Assembly (NCBI GenBank): GCA_900543515.1 | Contig: UQRW01000002.1 | Coordinates: 29,492 to 93,491, forward strand | Origin: an uncultured Collinsella sp. | Lineage (GTDB): Bacteria; Actinomycetota; Coriobacteriia; Coriobacteriales; Coriobacteriaceae | DNA: 64,000 nt | Direction of reading: 5' to 3' | In this document: in pieces, positions 18,632-27,156 of the stretch | How positions within the stretch are numbered: position 1 is the stretch's first letter | How the letters are laid out: each line of letters opens with the position of its first letter | Translations under genes and position numbers: made by a program | The notes under the pieces: model-generated | Seen by the model: the letters and a program-made list of their open reading frames with translations, nothing else | What the model was told of the DNA's origin: nothing | The model's database searches: none

Positions 18632-21600
18632 GTGTATCTCAAGTCCCTCACGCTCAAAGGGTTCAAGTCGTTTGCCGACCGGGCCCATATGACGTTTGAG
18701 CCGGGCCTGACCGTCATCGTCGGTCCCAACGGCTCGGGAAAATCGAACATCTCTGACTCGATTCTGTGGGTCCTGGGCGAGCAGAGCGCCAAGCAGCTGC
18801 GCGGCCAGGCCATGGAGGACGTCATCTTCTCGGGCTCGTCAGCGCGCAAGCCGGTGGGTGTCGCCGAGGTCACGCTGGTGCTCGATAACTCGGACCATAT
18901 GCTGCCCGTCGATTTTGACGAGGTCGCCATCACCCGTCGCATGTATCGCTCGGGCGAAAGCGAGTACCTCATCAACTCGAGTCCGTGCCGCCTGATGGAC
19001 ATTCAGGACATCCTGCACGATTCGGGCCTGGGCAAGGATACGCATTCCATCATCAGCCAGGGCAAGCTCGACGCCATTTTGCAGAGCCGCCCCGAGGAGC
19101 GCCGCGCCCTCATCGAGGAGGCCGCCGGCATCTCCAAGCACAAGCGCCGCAAGGAGCGCGCGCTCAAAAAGATTAAGTCGATGGACGAGCACCTGACGCG
19201 TGCCCGCGACATCAATAAGGAAATCGCTCGTCAGCTGCGACCGCTGGAGCGTCAGGTCGATCGCGCGCGCAAGTACAAAGAGCTGTCCTCGCGCGCGAGC
19301 GAGCTTACGCAGATGCTAGCCGTCGACGAGCTGCGTTCGCTGCAGTCGCAGTGGAATGACCTGGAGAGTCGTTCCAAGGAAGGTGCCGCCGAGCTGGAGC
19401 TTGCGCAGTACCGCTTGGGCGAAAAGGAGCGCGAGCTCGAGAAGCTTCAGGTCATGCTCGAGGAAAAGGGCCTGTTTGTGGGCGACCTGGGCGAGCAGCG
19501 CCGCCATATGCAAGATGTGGTCGGCCGCATTAACTCCGACATGCGCTTGCTCGAGGAAAAGGGCCACAACATGGTGTCGCGCCTGTCTGACATGCGCGGG
19601 CAGATTTCGAGCTCCGAGCATCAGCGTCGTCGCGTGGTCGAGGAGCTCGAGGACGCGCGTGCGCAGCTTGAGGAAGTGACCGGTGCGCATATGCAGGCCC
19701 AGGAGGACGTTGACGCCGCTGGTCCTGCCGCCGCCGAGCTCCACGAGCGGCGCGTGGCGCTCGACAATCAGATTTCGAAGCTCACGCGTGAACAACGCGA
19801 TGTGCAGCGCGTAGCCGATAACGCCGCGCTCGAGCTCGCCAAGGTGAAGGATTCGCTTTCCAATGCCGAGGTCGAGGACAACATGTATGCCTCGCGCCTG
19901 GAGCAGATTGACGAGCAGCTCGAGGAGGTCACGGCCTCGCTCGAGAGCCGTCGCGACCGCGCCGAGGAGCTTGAGGGCGCTCTTGAGGAAGCGCGCCAGG
20001 CTCAGGTCGATGCGCGTGAGGCCGCCGAGGCGGCACGCGCGGCCCTGAAGGACCTGCGTGCCCGCGAGAGTGAGGCGCGCAACAAGTTATCCGAGGTGCG
20101 CTCGGAGCTTGCCAGCCAAAAGAAACTCGATGCCCGCATGGCTGACAGCTCGCCGCTGGTGAGCCGTCTGGTGGGTGCGCTGGGCGATGATGTCTCGGGT
20201 CGTCTGAGCGACGTGCTCGAAGCCCCGCGCGAGCTTGAGGGCTTGGTTGAGCAATTGCTCGCCGGCGATATCGATGCGCTGCTGTTCGACGATACGTCCG
20301 CGCTTGAGCGTGCCGGTCGTGCCGCTCTGGACCAGAAGAAGGCTTCGGGCGAGGCGCTGCTGGTGGCGCGCGGCGTGAGCGGCTCTACCGCCGCTGAGGG
20401 CGCTGCCGGTACCCGTCTGGTTGATCGTCTGTCCGTGCGCGCAGGCTACGGTCCCGTCGTCGAGGCGTTGCTCGGCGGATATTACGTAGTGGACGATCTT
20501 GCTGCCGCGCTGTCGGCGCCGGTCGTTGACGGTGTGACCTACGTGACTCCCGATGGCGCCCGCGTCGCCTGCGGCGGCCTGGTGCGCGTGGGCCTCGATG
20601 CCGGCGAGGCGTCGGGTGCCTTGGAGCGCAAGCGCCGTATCCGCGAGCTGGAGGGGCTTGAGCCCGATCTGGCTGCCGTGTTTGAGCATGTGTCGGATCA
20701 GGTCGTCGAGGCCAATGCGGCCGTTGAGGAAGCGCGTGCCGCCGAGGGCGATGCCGCCGGTGAGATTGCTCGCCTTGAGGGCGAGCGCCGCTCGCTGCTC
20801 TCCGAGATCGGCCGCTTGGAGCAAAGCGCCAACAATGCCGAGGTCGAGCGCGTGCGCATCTCCAAGCGCCGCGAGCAGGCCTCCGAGGCCGTTCGCTCTG
20901 CGCGCCCGCGCGTGGACGAGCTCACCCGTTCGCGTGACGAGGCCCGTGCGCAGGCAAGCGATCTGGGCTTGCAGATTGCCGAGGCTAACGACGAACTCGA
21001 CCGCGTTCGCCGTGACGATTCCGAGGCTGCCGGCAAGCTCGCCGACGCCAAGGTTCGCCTAGCCCAGACGAGCGAACGCCTGCGTTCGCTGAAGGGCCGT
21101 GTGCCCGACCTGGAGCATCGTCTTGAGGGCATCGACCGTCGTATCCGCGGAACACGCCAGGCCTCGCGCTCGCTCGAGCTGCTGCGCCTGCGCGTCGATC
21201 CCATGCACGAACGCTATTCTGCCCTGTTGGAACGCGCGTCGGATTGGGCAGCGCGCCTGCGTGACCAGGCCTCTCTGGAGGAGGCGGACTCCGCTTCGCT
21301 CAAGAAGACCATCGAGGATGCCAAGGCAGAGGTTGCCCGCGCTAAGGAGCGGGTCGATACCGCCTCCGCCACGCAAAACGAGTTCAAGGTCGCGCGTGGC
21401 AAGCTCGAGGTGCAGGTAGAGGCGGCCATCAAGGCCATTACCGCCGATGGCACGACGGTGCTCGAGGAAGCGCTCATGCTTCCTGCTCCCGCCGATCGCG
21501 ACGCCGCCGAGCGCGAGCTCAACCAGCTCGTGCGTCAGATTAACAATCTGGGCCCCGTGAACCAGGTTGCCATGGAGGAATACGAGCAGCTCAAGCGTCG

Positions 21601-22168
21601 CGCCGATTACATCGAGGAGCAGTTGGCCGATCTGGAGAGCGCGCGCAAGGCGCTCACCAAGATCACGGTGGCCATTGATCGCAAGATGCGCAAAGCCTTC
21701 CTGGTGACGTTTGAGAAGGTCGACGCGAACTTCCGCGAGATCTTCGCTATGCTCTTCCCGGGCGGCCAGGCTCATCTGGAGATGACCGATCCCGAGCATC
21801 CTGCCGAGACGGGTATCGAGGTCGTGGCGCAGCCGCGCGGCAAGCGCATCACCAAGATGATGCTCATGTCGGGCGGCGAGAAGAGTCTGACGGCGCTCGC
21901 CCTGCTCTTTGCCGTGTATCGCACGCGCACGGTGCCGTTCTATGTGCTGGACGAGGTCGAGGCGGCGCTCGATGACGCCAACCTGTCCAAGCTTATTGGC
22001 GCACTCGATGTGTTGCGTTCCGATACGCAGCTCTTGGTCATTTCGCATCAGCGCCGTACTATGGAGGACGCTGACGTTCTCTATGGCGTCTCGATGCAAG
22101 CCGACGGCGTTAGCCGCGTCGTCTCGCAAAAACTCGATCGCGAAACCGGAAAGGTCGTGAATGCATAA
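18632..22168 (+). CDS. smc: Chromosome segregation protein SMC
   Basis: SMC is the ATPase arm of the bacterial condensin that compacts and segregates chromosomes. The protein has 1178 residues and starts with GTG. Walker A is GPNGSGKSNISD near residue 32. Long coiled coils flank a hinge (roughly residues 500-660) that contains SPLVSRLVGALGDDV and GYYVVDD. The C-terminal head has the signature LMSGGEKSLTALALLF and Walker B YVLDEVEAALDD. It stands between rnc and ftsY, as in Bacillus. The kleisin partner genes scpA/scpB are not in the window. Confidence 0.97.
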   Translation: MYLKSLTLKGFKSFADRAHMTFEPGLTVIVGPNGSGKSNISDSILWVLGEQSAKQLRGQAMEDVIFSGSSARKPVGVAEVTLVLDNSDHMLPVDFDEVAITRRMYRSGESEYLINSSPCRLMDIQDILHDSGLGKDTHSIISQGKLDAILQSRPEERRALIEEAAGISKHKRRKERALKKIKSMDEHLTRARDINKEIARQLRPLERQVDRARKYKELSSRASELTQMLAVDELRSLQSQWNDLESRSKEGAAELELAQYRLGEKERELEKLQVMLEEKGLFVGDLGEQRRHMQDVVGRINSDMRLLEEKGHNMVSRLSDMRGQISSSEHQRRRVVEELEDARAQLEEVTGAHMQAQEDVDAAGPAAAELHERRVALDNQISKLTREQRDVQRVADNAALELAKVKDSLSNAEVEDNMYASRLEQIDEQLEEVTASLESRRDRAEELEGALEEARQAQVDAREAAEAARAALKDLRARESEARNKLSEVRSELASQKKLDARMADSSPLVSRLVGALGDDVSGRLSDVLEAPRELEGLVEQLLAGDIDALLFDDTSALERAGRAALDQKKASGEALLVARGVSGSTAAEGAAGTRLVDRLSVRAGYGPVVEALLGGYYVVDDLAAALSAPVVDGVTYVTPDGARVACGGLVRVGLDAGEASGALERKRRIRELEGLEPDLAAVFEHVSDQVVEANAAVEEARAAEGDAAGEIARLEGERRSLLSEIGRLEQSANNAEVERVRISKRREQASEAVRSARPRVDELTRSRDEARAQASDLGLQIAEANDELDRVRRDDSEAAGKLADAKVRLAQTSERLRSLKGRVPDLEHRLEGIDRRIRGTRQASRSLELLRLRVDPMHERYSALLERASDWAARLRDQASLEEADSASLKKTIEDAKAEVARAKERVDTASATQNEFKVARGKLEVQVEAAIKAITADGTTVLEEALMLPAPADRDAAERELNQLVRQINNLGPVNQVAMEEYEQLKRRADYIEEQLADLESARKALTKITVAIDRKMRKAFLVTFEKVDANFREIFAMLFPGGQAHLEMTDPEHPAETGIEVVAQPRGKRITKMMLMSGGEKSLTALALLFAVYRTRTVPFYVLDEVEAALDDANLSKLIGALDVLRSDTQLLVISHQRRTMEDADVLYGVSMQADGVSRVVSQKLDRETGKVVNA

Positions 22169-23085
22169 TGGGATTCTTTGACGCTCTCTCGCGCGGACTT
22201 GAGCGCAGTCGCGAGGCCCTCAACGAGGTCTTCTATTTTGGCGGCGAGGTCGACGAGGATTTTTGGGAGGACCTGGAGGACACCCTCGTCATGGGTGACA
22301 TGGGTGCCGAGGTCGCCATTCAGGTCTCCGATGACCTGCGCGATGCCGCGGCCAAGAAGAACCTCAAGACCGCCCCGCAACTCCGTCGCGCCCTGGCCGA
22401 GCAGCTTGAGCAGCACTTTGTGCCCATCGAGCGCGATCCGTTCTCCGATACGCCGAGTTGCGTGCTGTTTGTGGGCATTAACGGTGCCGGCAAGACCACG
22501 ACGGTCGGTAAGATCGCGAGCGCCATGGTTGCCCGCGGCAAGAACGTGGTGATCGGTTCGGCCGACACCTTCCGCGCCGCCGCCATCGAACAGCTCGATG
22601 TGTGGGGGCAGCGTGCCGGCGTACCGGTTATCAAGCGTGACCGCGGCTCCGATCCGGCGAGCGTGTGCTATGACGTGCTCGACGAGGCCGATAAGCGCGG
22701 CAGCGACCTGGTGCTCATCGATACCGCCGGCCGTCTGCACACGAGCCCTGAGCTCATGCGCGAGCTTGCCAAGGTGGTCAATGTGACCCGTAAGCGCGCC
22801 GCCAATATGGCCGCCGGTCCCATGCCGGTTTCGGTCGTGCTTGTGATCGACGCCGCGACGGGCCAAAACGGTCTGAACCAGGCGCTCGAGTTTAACGAGG
22901 CGCTGGGCCTGGACGGTATTATCATGACTAAGCTCGACGGCACGGCTAAGGGCGGTATCGCCATGGCCGTGGCCGAGAAACTCAAGCTCCCGATCCTGCG
23001 CGTGGGCGTGGGCGAGCAGGTCGATGACCTGCAGGAGTTCAATGCCAAAGATTTCTGCCGCGCCCTGGTGGGCGAGTCCAATTAA
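22168..23085 (+). CDS. ftsY: Signal recognition particle receptor FtsY
   Basis: FtsY is the membrane-bound SRP receptor GTPase. The 305-residue protein is a compact NG-domain form with almost no acidic A domain. It has GINGAGKTTTVGKIAS (G1), DTFRAAAIEQL, DTAGRLHTSPELM (G3) and TKLDGTAKGG (G4). The ATG shares one base with the smc stop. Ffh, its SRP partner, is encoded directly downstream. Confidence 0.96.
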   Translation: MGFFDALSRGLERSREALNEVFYFGGEVDEDFWEDLEDTLVMGDMGAEVAIQVSDDLRDAAAKKNLKTAPQLRRALAEQLEQHFVPIERDPFSDTPSCVLFVGINGAGKTTTVGKIASAMVARGKNVVIGSADTFRAAAIEQLDVWGQRAGVPVIKRDRGSDPASVCYDVLDEADKRGSDLVLIDTAGRLHTSPELMRELAKVVNVTRKRAANMAAGPMPVSVVLVIDAATGQNGLNQALEFNEALGLDGIIMTKLDGTAKGGIAMAVAEKLKLPILRVGVGEQVDDLQEFNAKDFCRALVGESN

Positions 23086-23095
23086 GGAGTGACTA

Positions 23096-24571
23096 GTGTT
23101 TGATTCCCTGAGCGATCGCCTCAACGACACATTTGACCGCCTGCGCGGCAAGGGCAAGCTTACCGAGGCCGATATTACTTCGGCCATGCGCGATATTCGC
23201 ATGGCGCTGCTCGAGGCCGACGTTAACTTTAAGGTCGTCAAGGAGTTCGTCGCCAAGACCAAGGAGCGCTGCATGACCGCAGAGGTCATGGAGTCGCTCT
23301 CTCCGGCGCAAAACGTCGTCAAGATCGTGCTCGACGAGCTTACCGAGATGCTCGGCTCCACCGAGAGCAAGCTCGTCTTTAGCAACCGTATTCCCAATGT
23401 CATCATGCTCGTGGGCCTGCAGGGCTCCGGTAAGACCACGGCTGCCGTAAAGCTGGCCTACCTGCTCAAGAAGCAGGGTCGCTCGCCGTTGCTCGCCGCG
23501 TGCGACGTCTACCGTCCCGCTGCTGCCGACCAGCTGGCCACGCTCGGTGGCGAGATCGGCGTACCGGTCTTCCGCGGCGACGGTGCGCACCCGGTCGATA
23601 TCGCCAAGGGCGCCATCCAGGAGGCCGTCGACCACCTGCGCGACGTGGTCATCGTCGATACCGCCGGACGTCTTCAGATCGATGAGCAGATGATGCAGGA
23701 GGCCGTGGACATCAAGAAGGCCGTTAAGCCCGATCAGGTGCTGATGGTCGTCGATGCCATGACCGGCCAGGATATCGTCAACGTCGTCTCGACCTTTGCC
23801 GAGCGCACCGACTTTGACGGAGTGATCATCTCCAAGCTCGACGGCGATGCCCGTGGCGGTGGCGCGCTTTCCGTGCGCCAGGTGACCGGCAAGCCCATCA
23901 AGTTCGTGAGCATGGGCGAGAAGCCCGATTCGCTGGAGCCGTTCTATCCCGATCGTATGGCCAAGCGCATTCTGGGTATGGGCGACGTTGTCGGCATTAT
24001 TGAGAAGGCCCAGGAGGCGGCCGACGCCGAGCAGCTCGAGGCTGCCGAGCGCATGCTGCGCGAGGGCTTCACCATGAATGACATGCTCGACCAGATGAAG
24101 GCCGTCAAGAAGATGGGCGGCATGAAGGGCATCCTGGGCATGCTCCCCGGTGGCCAGCGTGCGCTCAACCAGATGGGCGGCAACCTGGACGAGGGCATCT
24201 TCGACAAGAACGAGGCCATCATCATGTCGATGACCAAGGAGGAGCGCCTTCGCCCCTCCATCATCAACGGTCAGCGCCGTGCCCGCATTGCCAAGGGCGC
24301 CGGCGTGACCCCCAGCGAGGTCAATAGCCTTATGAAGCAGTGGGGCGAGATGAACAAGATGATGGGCCGCATGCGCACGATGGCCAATCAGGCGCAGGCC
24401 GGCGGCAAGAAGGGCAAGAAGGGTAAGAAGGGCAAAAAGATGCGCATGCCCAATATTCCCGGTCTGGATGCCATGGGGCTGGGCGGCATGGGCGGCCTGG
24501 GAACGGGCGGCCCCAAGTCCGATATGGACCTGCTGCGCCAGATGGAAGCGCAGATGCGCAACAAGAAGTAA
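23096..24571 (+). CDS. ffh: Signal recognition particle protein Ffh
   Basis: Ffh binds 4.5S RNA and signal sequences and docks with FtsY. It has 491 residues from GTG 23096, with AAGGAG upstream. The G domain shows GLQGSGKTTAAVKLA, DTAGRLQIDEQMM and SKLDGDARGG. The Met-rich M domain follows from ~residue 300 (MLDQMKAVKKMGGMKGILG). A Lys/Gly run (KKGKKGKKGKK) and a Gly/Met tail extend past the M domain. No SRP RNA gene was found in the window. Confidence 0.97.
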   Translation: MFDSLSDRLNDTFDRLRGKGKLTEADITSAMRDIRMALLEADVNFKVVKEFVAKTKERCMTAEVMESLSPAQNVVKIVLDELTEMLGSTESKLVFSNRIPNVIMLVGLQGSGKTTAAVKLAYLLKKQGRSPLLAACDVYRPAAADQLATLGGEIGVPVFRGDGAHPVDIAKGAIQEAVDHLRDVVIVDTAGRLQIDEQMMQEAVDIKKAVKPDQVLMVVDAMTGQDIVNVVSTFAERTDFDGVIISKLDGDARGGGALSVRQVTGKPIKFVSMGEKPDSLEPFYPDRMAKRILGMGDVVGIIEKAQEAADAEQLEAAERMLREGFTMNDMLDQMKAVKKMGGMKGILGMLPGGQRALNQMGGNLDEGIFDKNEAIIMSMTKEERLRPSIINGQRRARIAKGAGVTPSEVNSLMKQWGEMNKMMGRMRTMANQAQAGGKKGKKGKKGKKMRMPNIPGLDAMGLGGMGGLGTGGPKSDMDLLRQMEAQMRNKK

Positions 24572-24591
24572 CGACTAGTTGAGTCGTGTAT

Positions 24592-24631
24592 GGCGAAGGC
24601 CGCCTGGATGGTATTCCAGGCGGCCTTCGCC
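24592..24631 (+). terminator. Terminator after ffh
   Basis: A perfect 17-bp stem, GGCGAAGGCCGCCTGGA with its complement, encloses six bases and is followed by GTTTGTT. It lies between the convergent ffh and DUF134-NifX genes and may serve both. Confidence 0.85.
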
Positions 24632-24687
24632 GTTTGTTCGCTGGTTGTCGCACGCGTGGAAGCGCGTTCTCGACGAGGTGCTTGCCG

Positions 24688-25452
24688 CTAGTGGCAGCCG
24701 CAGCCTTCGTGCCCGTCATGGTCGTGGTGACCGTGGCAGCCGCAGGACTCGCCATGCTCGTGGATGTGCTCGTGATCATGTCCATGGCAGTCGCAGGTGG
24801 CCTCGCCGTTCTGTGCGAGCGTGCCGGCAATGAGGGCCTCGACGCAGGCATCGCAGCTGCCCTGGGCGCCCGCATAGACCGTGATGCTGGCTTGGGCAAG
24901 CGCGTTGATAGCGCCGCCGCCGATACCGCCGCAAATGAGCGTGTCAACGCCACCGTTGGCAAGCAGGCCCGCCAAGGCGCCGTGGCCGGTGCCGCCGGTG
25001 CCTACGACCTGCTCGTTGAGCACCTTGCCATCCTGGATGTCGTAGATCTTGAACTGCTCGCTGCGGCCAAAGTGCATAAAGATGTTGCCGTTGTCGTACG
25101 TCGTTGCCACCCTCATGGTGCCGACCTCCTTTGCTGGCCATGCGGCCGTCGTCGAGGCGATGGGGGAGTACGCGATATTGCCGCCCTCGATGACGAGCGC
25201 TCGTCCGTTGACCAGCGCATCGGCCACCTTGCGATGCGCGCGGCTGCAAATGGCCGCCACCGTTGCACGGGCGATGCCCATCTGCTGGGCGACCGCCTCT
25301 TGGTTGAGACCTTCCAGGTCGCACAGGCGCAGCACCTCAAGCTCGTCGACGGTCATGTCGATGGCATCACCGCTGGCCAGGCCATCGGGGGTGAAGCCGC
25401 GGTATTCGGGGATGATCCCGACGCGGCGCAGTTTTTCGCGTCTTCCTGCCAT
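24688..25452 (-). CDS. DUF134 - NifX/NifB-like fusion with His/Cys-rich tail
   Basis: This 254-residue protein joins two known domains. Residues ~1-105 are a DUF134 (UPF0251) domain with a helix-turn-helix (VDELEVLRLCDLEGLNQEAV, then GIARATVAAICSRAHRKV), probably DNA binding. Residues ~112-215 are a dinitrogenase iron-molybdenum cofactor (NifX/NifB C-terminal-like) domain, with FGRSEQFKIYDI and CGGIGGGAINAL. The last ~35 residues are a metal-binding tail of His, Cys and Asp. ATG 25452 is chosen because AAGGAG lies five bases upstream. Nitrogenase genes are absent, so a metal- or Fe-S-responsive regulatory role is more likely than nitrogen fixation. Confidence 0.82.
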   Translation of the reverse strand: MAGRREKLRRVGIIPEYRGFTPDGLASGDAIDMTVDELEVLRLCDLEGLNQEAVAQQMGIARATVAAICSRAHRKVADALVNGRALVIEGGNIAYSPIASTTAAWPAKEVGTMRVATTYDNGNIFMHFGRSEQFKIYDIQDGKVLNEQVVGTGGTGHGALAGLLANGGVDTLICGGIGGGAINALAQASITVYAGAQGSCDACVEALIAGTLAQNGEATCDCHGHDHEHIHEHGESCGCHGHHDHDGHEGCGCH

Positions 25453-25464
25453 GCACACTCCTTA

Positions 25465-25480
25465 TCTGACATATGTCAAC
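25465..25480. promoter_or_regulatory. Palindromic operator 1 of the DUF134-NifX gene
   Basis: TCTGACATATGTCAAC contains the perfect 12-bp palindrome TGACATATGTCA. It overlaps the predicted transcription start of the minus-strand promoter at 25484-25511 and lies just before the ribosome binding site. A near-identical copy lies 53 bp away. Confidence 0.65.
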
Positions 25481-25483
25481 AAT

Positions 25484-25511
25484 AGGATAACGCGTTAGTC
25501 GTTGGGCGCAA
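25484..25511 (-). promoter_or_regulatory. Promoter of the DUF134-NifX gene
   Basis: On the minus strand, TTGCGC (25511-25506) and TATCCT (25489-25484) are separated by 16 bases. The two TGACATATGTCA-type palindromes flank this promoter. Confidence 0.5.
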
Positions 25512-25517
25512 GGCATT

Positions 25518-25533
25518 TCTGGCATATGTCAGA
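25518..25533. promoter_or_regulatory. Palindromic operator 2 of the DUF134-NifX gene
   Basis: TCTGGCATATGTCAGA is a 16-bp palindrome with a single mismatched pair. It matches operator 1 at 13 of 16 positions and is centred 53 bp from it, close to five helical turns. It also lies about 76 bases upstream of the thyA promoter -35. Confidence 0.65.
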
Positions 25534-25608
25534 AAAAGGCTAAGATGCCTCGTTGCCGCTTGCGGAGCCGCGCTGCCGTGCATTGCGTGTGCCGGACTAA
25601 GTGTCCAA

Positions 25609-25636
25609 TTCGACACTCGCGCGCCTGGGCTACAAT
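25609..25636 (+). promoter_or_regulatory. Promoter of thyA-folA
   Basis: TTCGAC (25609-25614) and TACAAT (25631-25636) are 16 bases apart. The -10 is preceded by GGC, giving the GCTAnnnT form. It lies 35 bases before the thyA start. Confidence 0.55.
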
Positions 25637-25670
25637 AAATCTCGCTTATAGGCGACTGACAGGAGGGTCA

Positions 25671-26519
25671 ATGAGCAAAGCTGATCAGCAGTTTGTAACC
25701 ATGTGCCGCGATATCTTGGATCATGGCACCACCACCGAGGGCCAAAAGGTCCGTCCGGTGTGGGAGGACGGCACCCCTGCCTATACCATTAAAAACTTTG
25801 GTGTCACGGCGCGCTATGATCTGCGCGAGGAGTTCCCCGCGCTCACCCTGCGTCGTACGGCGCTTAAGTCTGCCATGGACGAGATTCTGTGGATCTATCA
25901 AAAGAAGTCCAATAACGTGCATGATCTCAACAGCCATATCTGGGATGAGTGGGCCGATGAGACCGGTTCCATCGGTAAAGCCTACGGCTATCAGATTGGT
26001 CAGAAGAGCCATTACGCCGAGGGCGACTTCGACCAGATGGACCGTGTGCTGTACGACCTTAAGCACACGCCGTATAGTCGCCGCATTATGACCAATACGT
26101 ACGTGTTTAGCGATCTGTCCGAGATGCACCTTTATCCGTGCGCCTATAGCGTGACCTATAACGTGACGCAGCGTCCTCAGGACGACAAGCCGACGCTCAA
26201 CATGATTCTCAACCAGCGCAGCCAGGACATTTTGGCCGCGAACAACTGGAACGTGTGCCAGTACGCCATTTTGCTGATGATGGTCGCGCAGTCGGTCGAT
26301 ATGATTCCCGGTGAGCTGCTGCACGTGATCGCCGACGCCCATATCTATGATCGTCATGTCGATATCGTCCGCGAGCTTATCGAGCGTCCGCAGTTTGCGG
26401 CACCCAAGGTAACGCTCAACCCCGATGTGCATGACTTCTATGCGTTTACGACCGATGACCTGATCGTCGAGGGCTATGAGCACGGCCCGCAGGTCAAGAA
26501 CATTCCCATTGCGGTGTAG
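25671..26519 (+). CDS. thyA: Thymidylate synthase ThyA
   Basis: ThyA methylates dUMP to dTMP with methylene-tetrahydrofolate, producing dihydrofolate. ATG 25671 follows AGGAGGG at good spacing, so the long open frame upstream is not translated. The protein has 282 residues. The catalytic Cys is in LYPCAYSVTYNV, and the conserved DNTYVFSDLSEMHLYP-like segment and NQRSQDILAANNW are present. folA follows after nine bases, which fits, since dihydrofolate must be reduced again. Confidence 0.95.
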   Translation: MSKADQQFVTMCRDILDHGTTTEGQKVRPVWEDGTPAYTIKNFGVTARYDLREEFPALTLRRTALKSAMDEILWIYQKKSNNVHDLNSHIWDEWADETGSIGKAYGYQIGQKSHYAEGDFDQMDRVLYDLKHTPYSRRIMTNTYVFSDLSEMHLYPCAYSVTYNVTQRPQDDKPTLNMILNQRSQDILAANNWNVCQYAILLMMVAQSVDMIPGELLHVIADAHIYDRHVDIVRELIERPQFAAPKVTLNPDVHDFYAFTTDDLIVEGYEHGPQVKNIPIAV

Positions 26520-26528
26520 GTGGTGCTC

Positions 26529-27047
26529 ATGACGTGTAAGCTATCTGCTATCGTCGCTGTGTGTGACGATTGGGGCATTGGGTGCGAGGGCGACATGGTG
26601 GTGTCCAATCGCGCCGATATGCGCCATTTTGTGGCCTGCACCAAGGGCTGCCCGGTTATCATGGGACGCAAGACCCTGCTGAGTTTTCCCGGCGGGCGTC
26701 CGCTCAAGAACCGCCGCAATATCGTGCTCACCCGCGACGAGAGCTTTGCCCCCGAGGGCGTCGACGTGGTGCATAGTATCGACGAGGCGCTCGCCGCGGT
26801 TGCCGATGAGCCCGTTGCCTGGGTGATCGGTGGCGGCGATGTCTATCGGCATTTTTTGCCGTATTGCGTCGAGGCCGAGGTCACGCATGACCACTGCGTC
26901 CATGTCGTGGATACGTACTTTCCCGATTTGGAAGCCGATCCTGCGTGGGAGATTGCGCAGCGTAGCGGGGTCGCGACGATTGCCGCCGGTGAGGGTGACG
27001 AGGGCGTCGATTATGAGTTCGTGACGTATCGTCGCATCGAGGCGTAA
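26529..27047 (+). CDS. folA: Dihydrofolate reductase
   Basis: FolA reduces the dihydrofolate made by ThyA. ATG 26529, with AGGTGG just upstream, gives 172 residues; GTG codons at 26520 and 26523 are possible but less likely. Family features are SAIVAVCDDWGIGCEG, the FVACTKGCPVIMGRKTLLSF segment and the NADPH-binding VAWVIGGGDVYRHFL. The first substrate-binding acidic residue lies in NRADMRHF. It is the last gene of the thyA operon. Confidence 0.93.
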   Translation: MTCKLSAIVAVCDDWGIGCEGDMVVSNRADMRHFVACTKGCPVIMGRKTLLSFPGGRPLKNRRNIVLTRDESFAPEGVDVVHSIDEALAAVADEPVAWVIGGGDVYRHFLPYCVEAEVTHDHCVHVVDTYFPDLEADPAWEIAQRSGVATIAAGEGDEGVDYEFVTYRRIEA

Positions 27048-27116
27048 ATCGTCTGGCGTGAACGGTATCATCGGGTTGATTGAATGCATGGGGCGGCGCT
27101 TAGCGTCGCCTCGTTT

Positions 27117-27125
27117 GGTATAGAT
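27117..27125 (+). promoter_or_regulatory. Possible extended -10 (GGTATAGAT)
   Basis: TTTGGTATAGAT places a TATAGA -10 at 27119-27124. Transcription would start near 27131, downstream of the ATG at 27124, which favours the later start of the methyltransferase gene at 27157. Confidence 0.45.
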
Positions 27126-27156
27126 GTGCTGTAAAGAAGGGTGCGGGCTGGCTGCT

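Noticed and set aside
24586..25485. Plus-strand frame of 299 codons opposite the DUF134-NifX gene
   Set aside because: It runs through the ffh terminator and both operators and encodes no recognisable domain.
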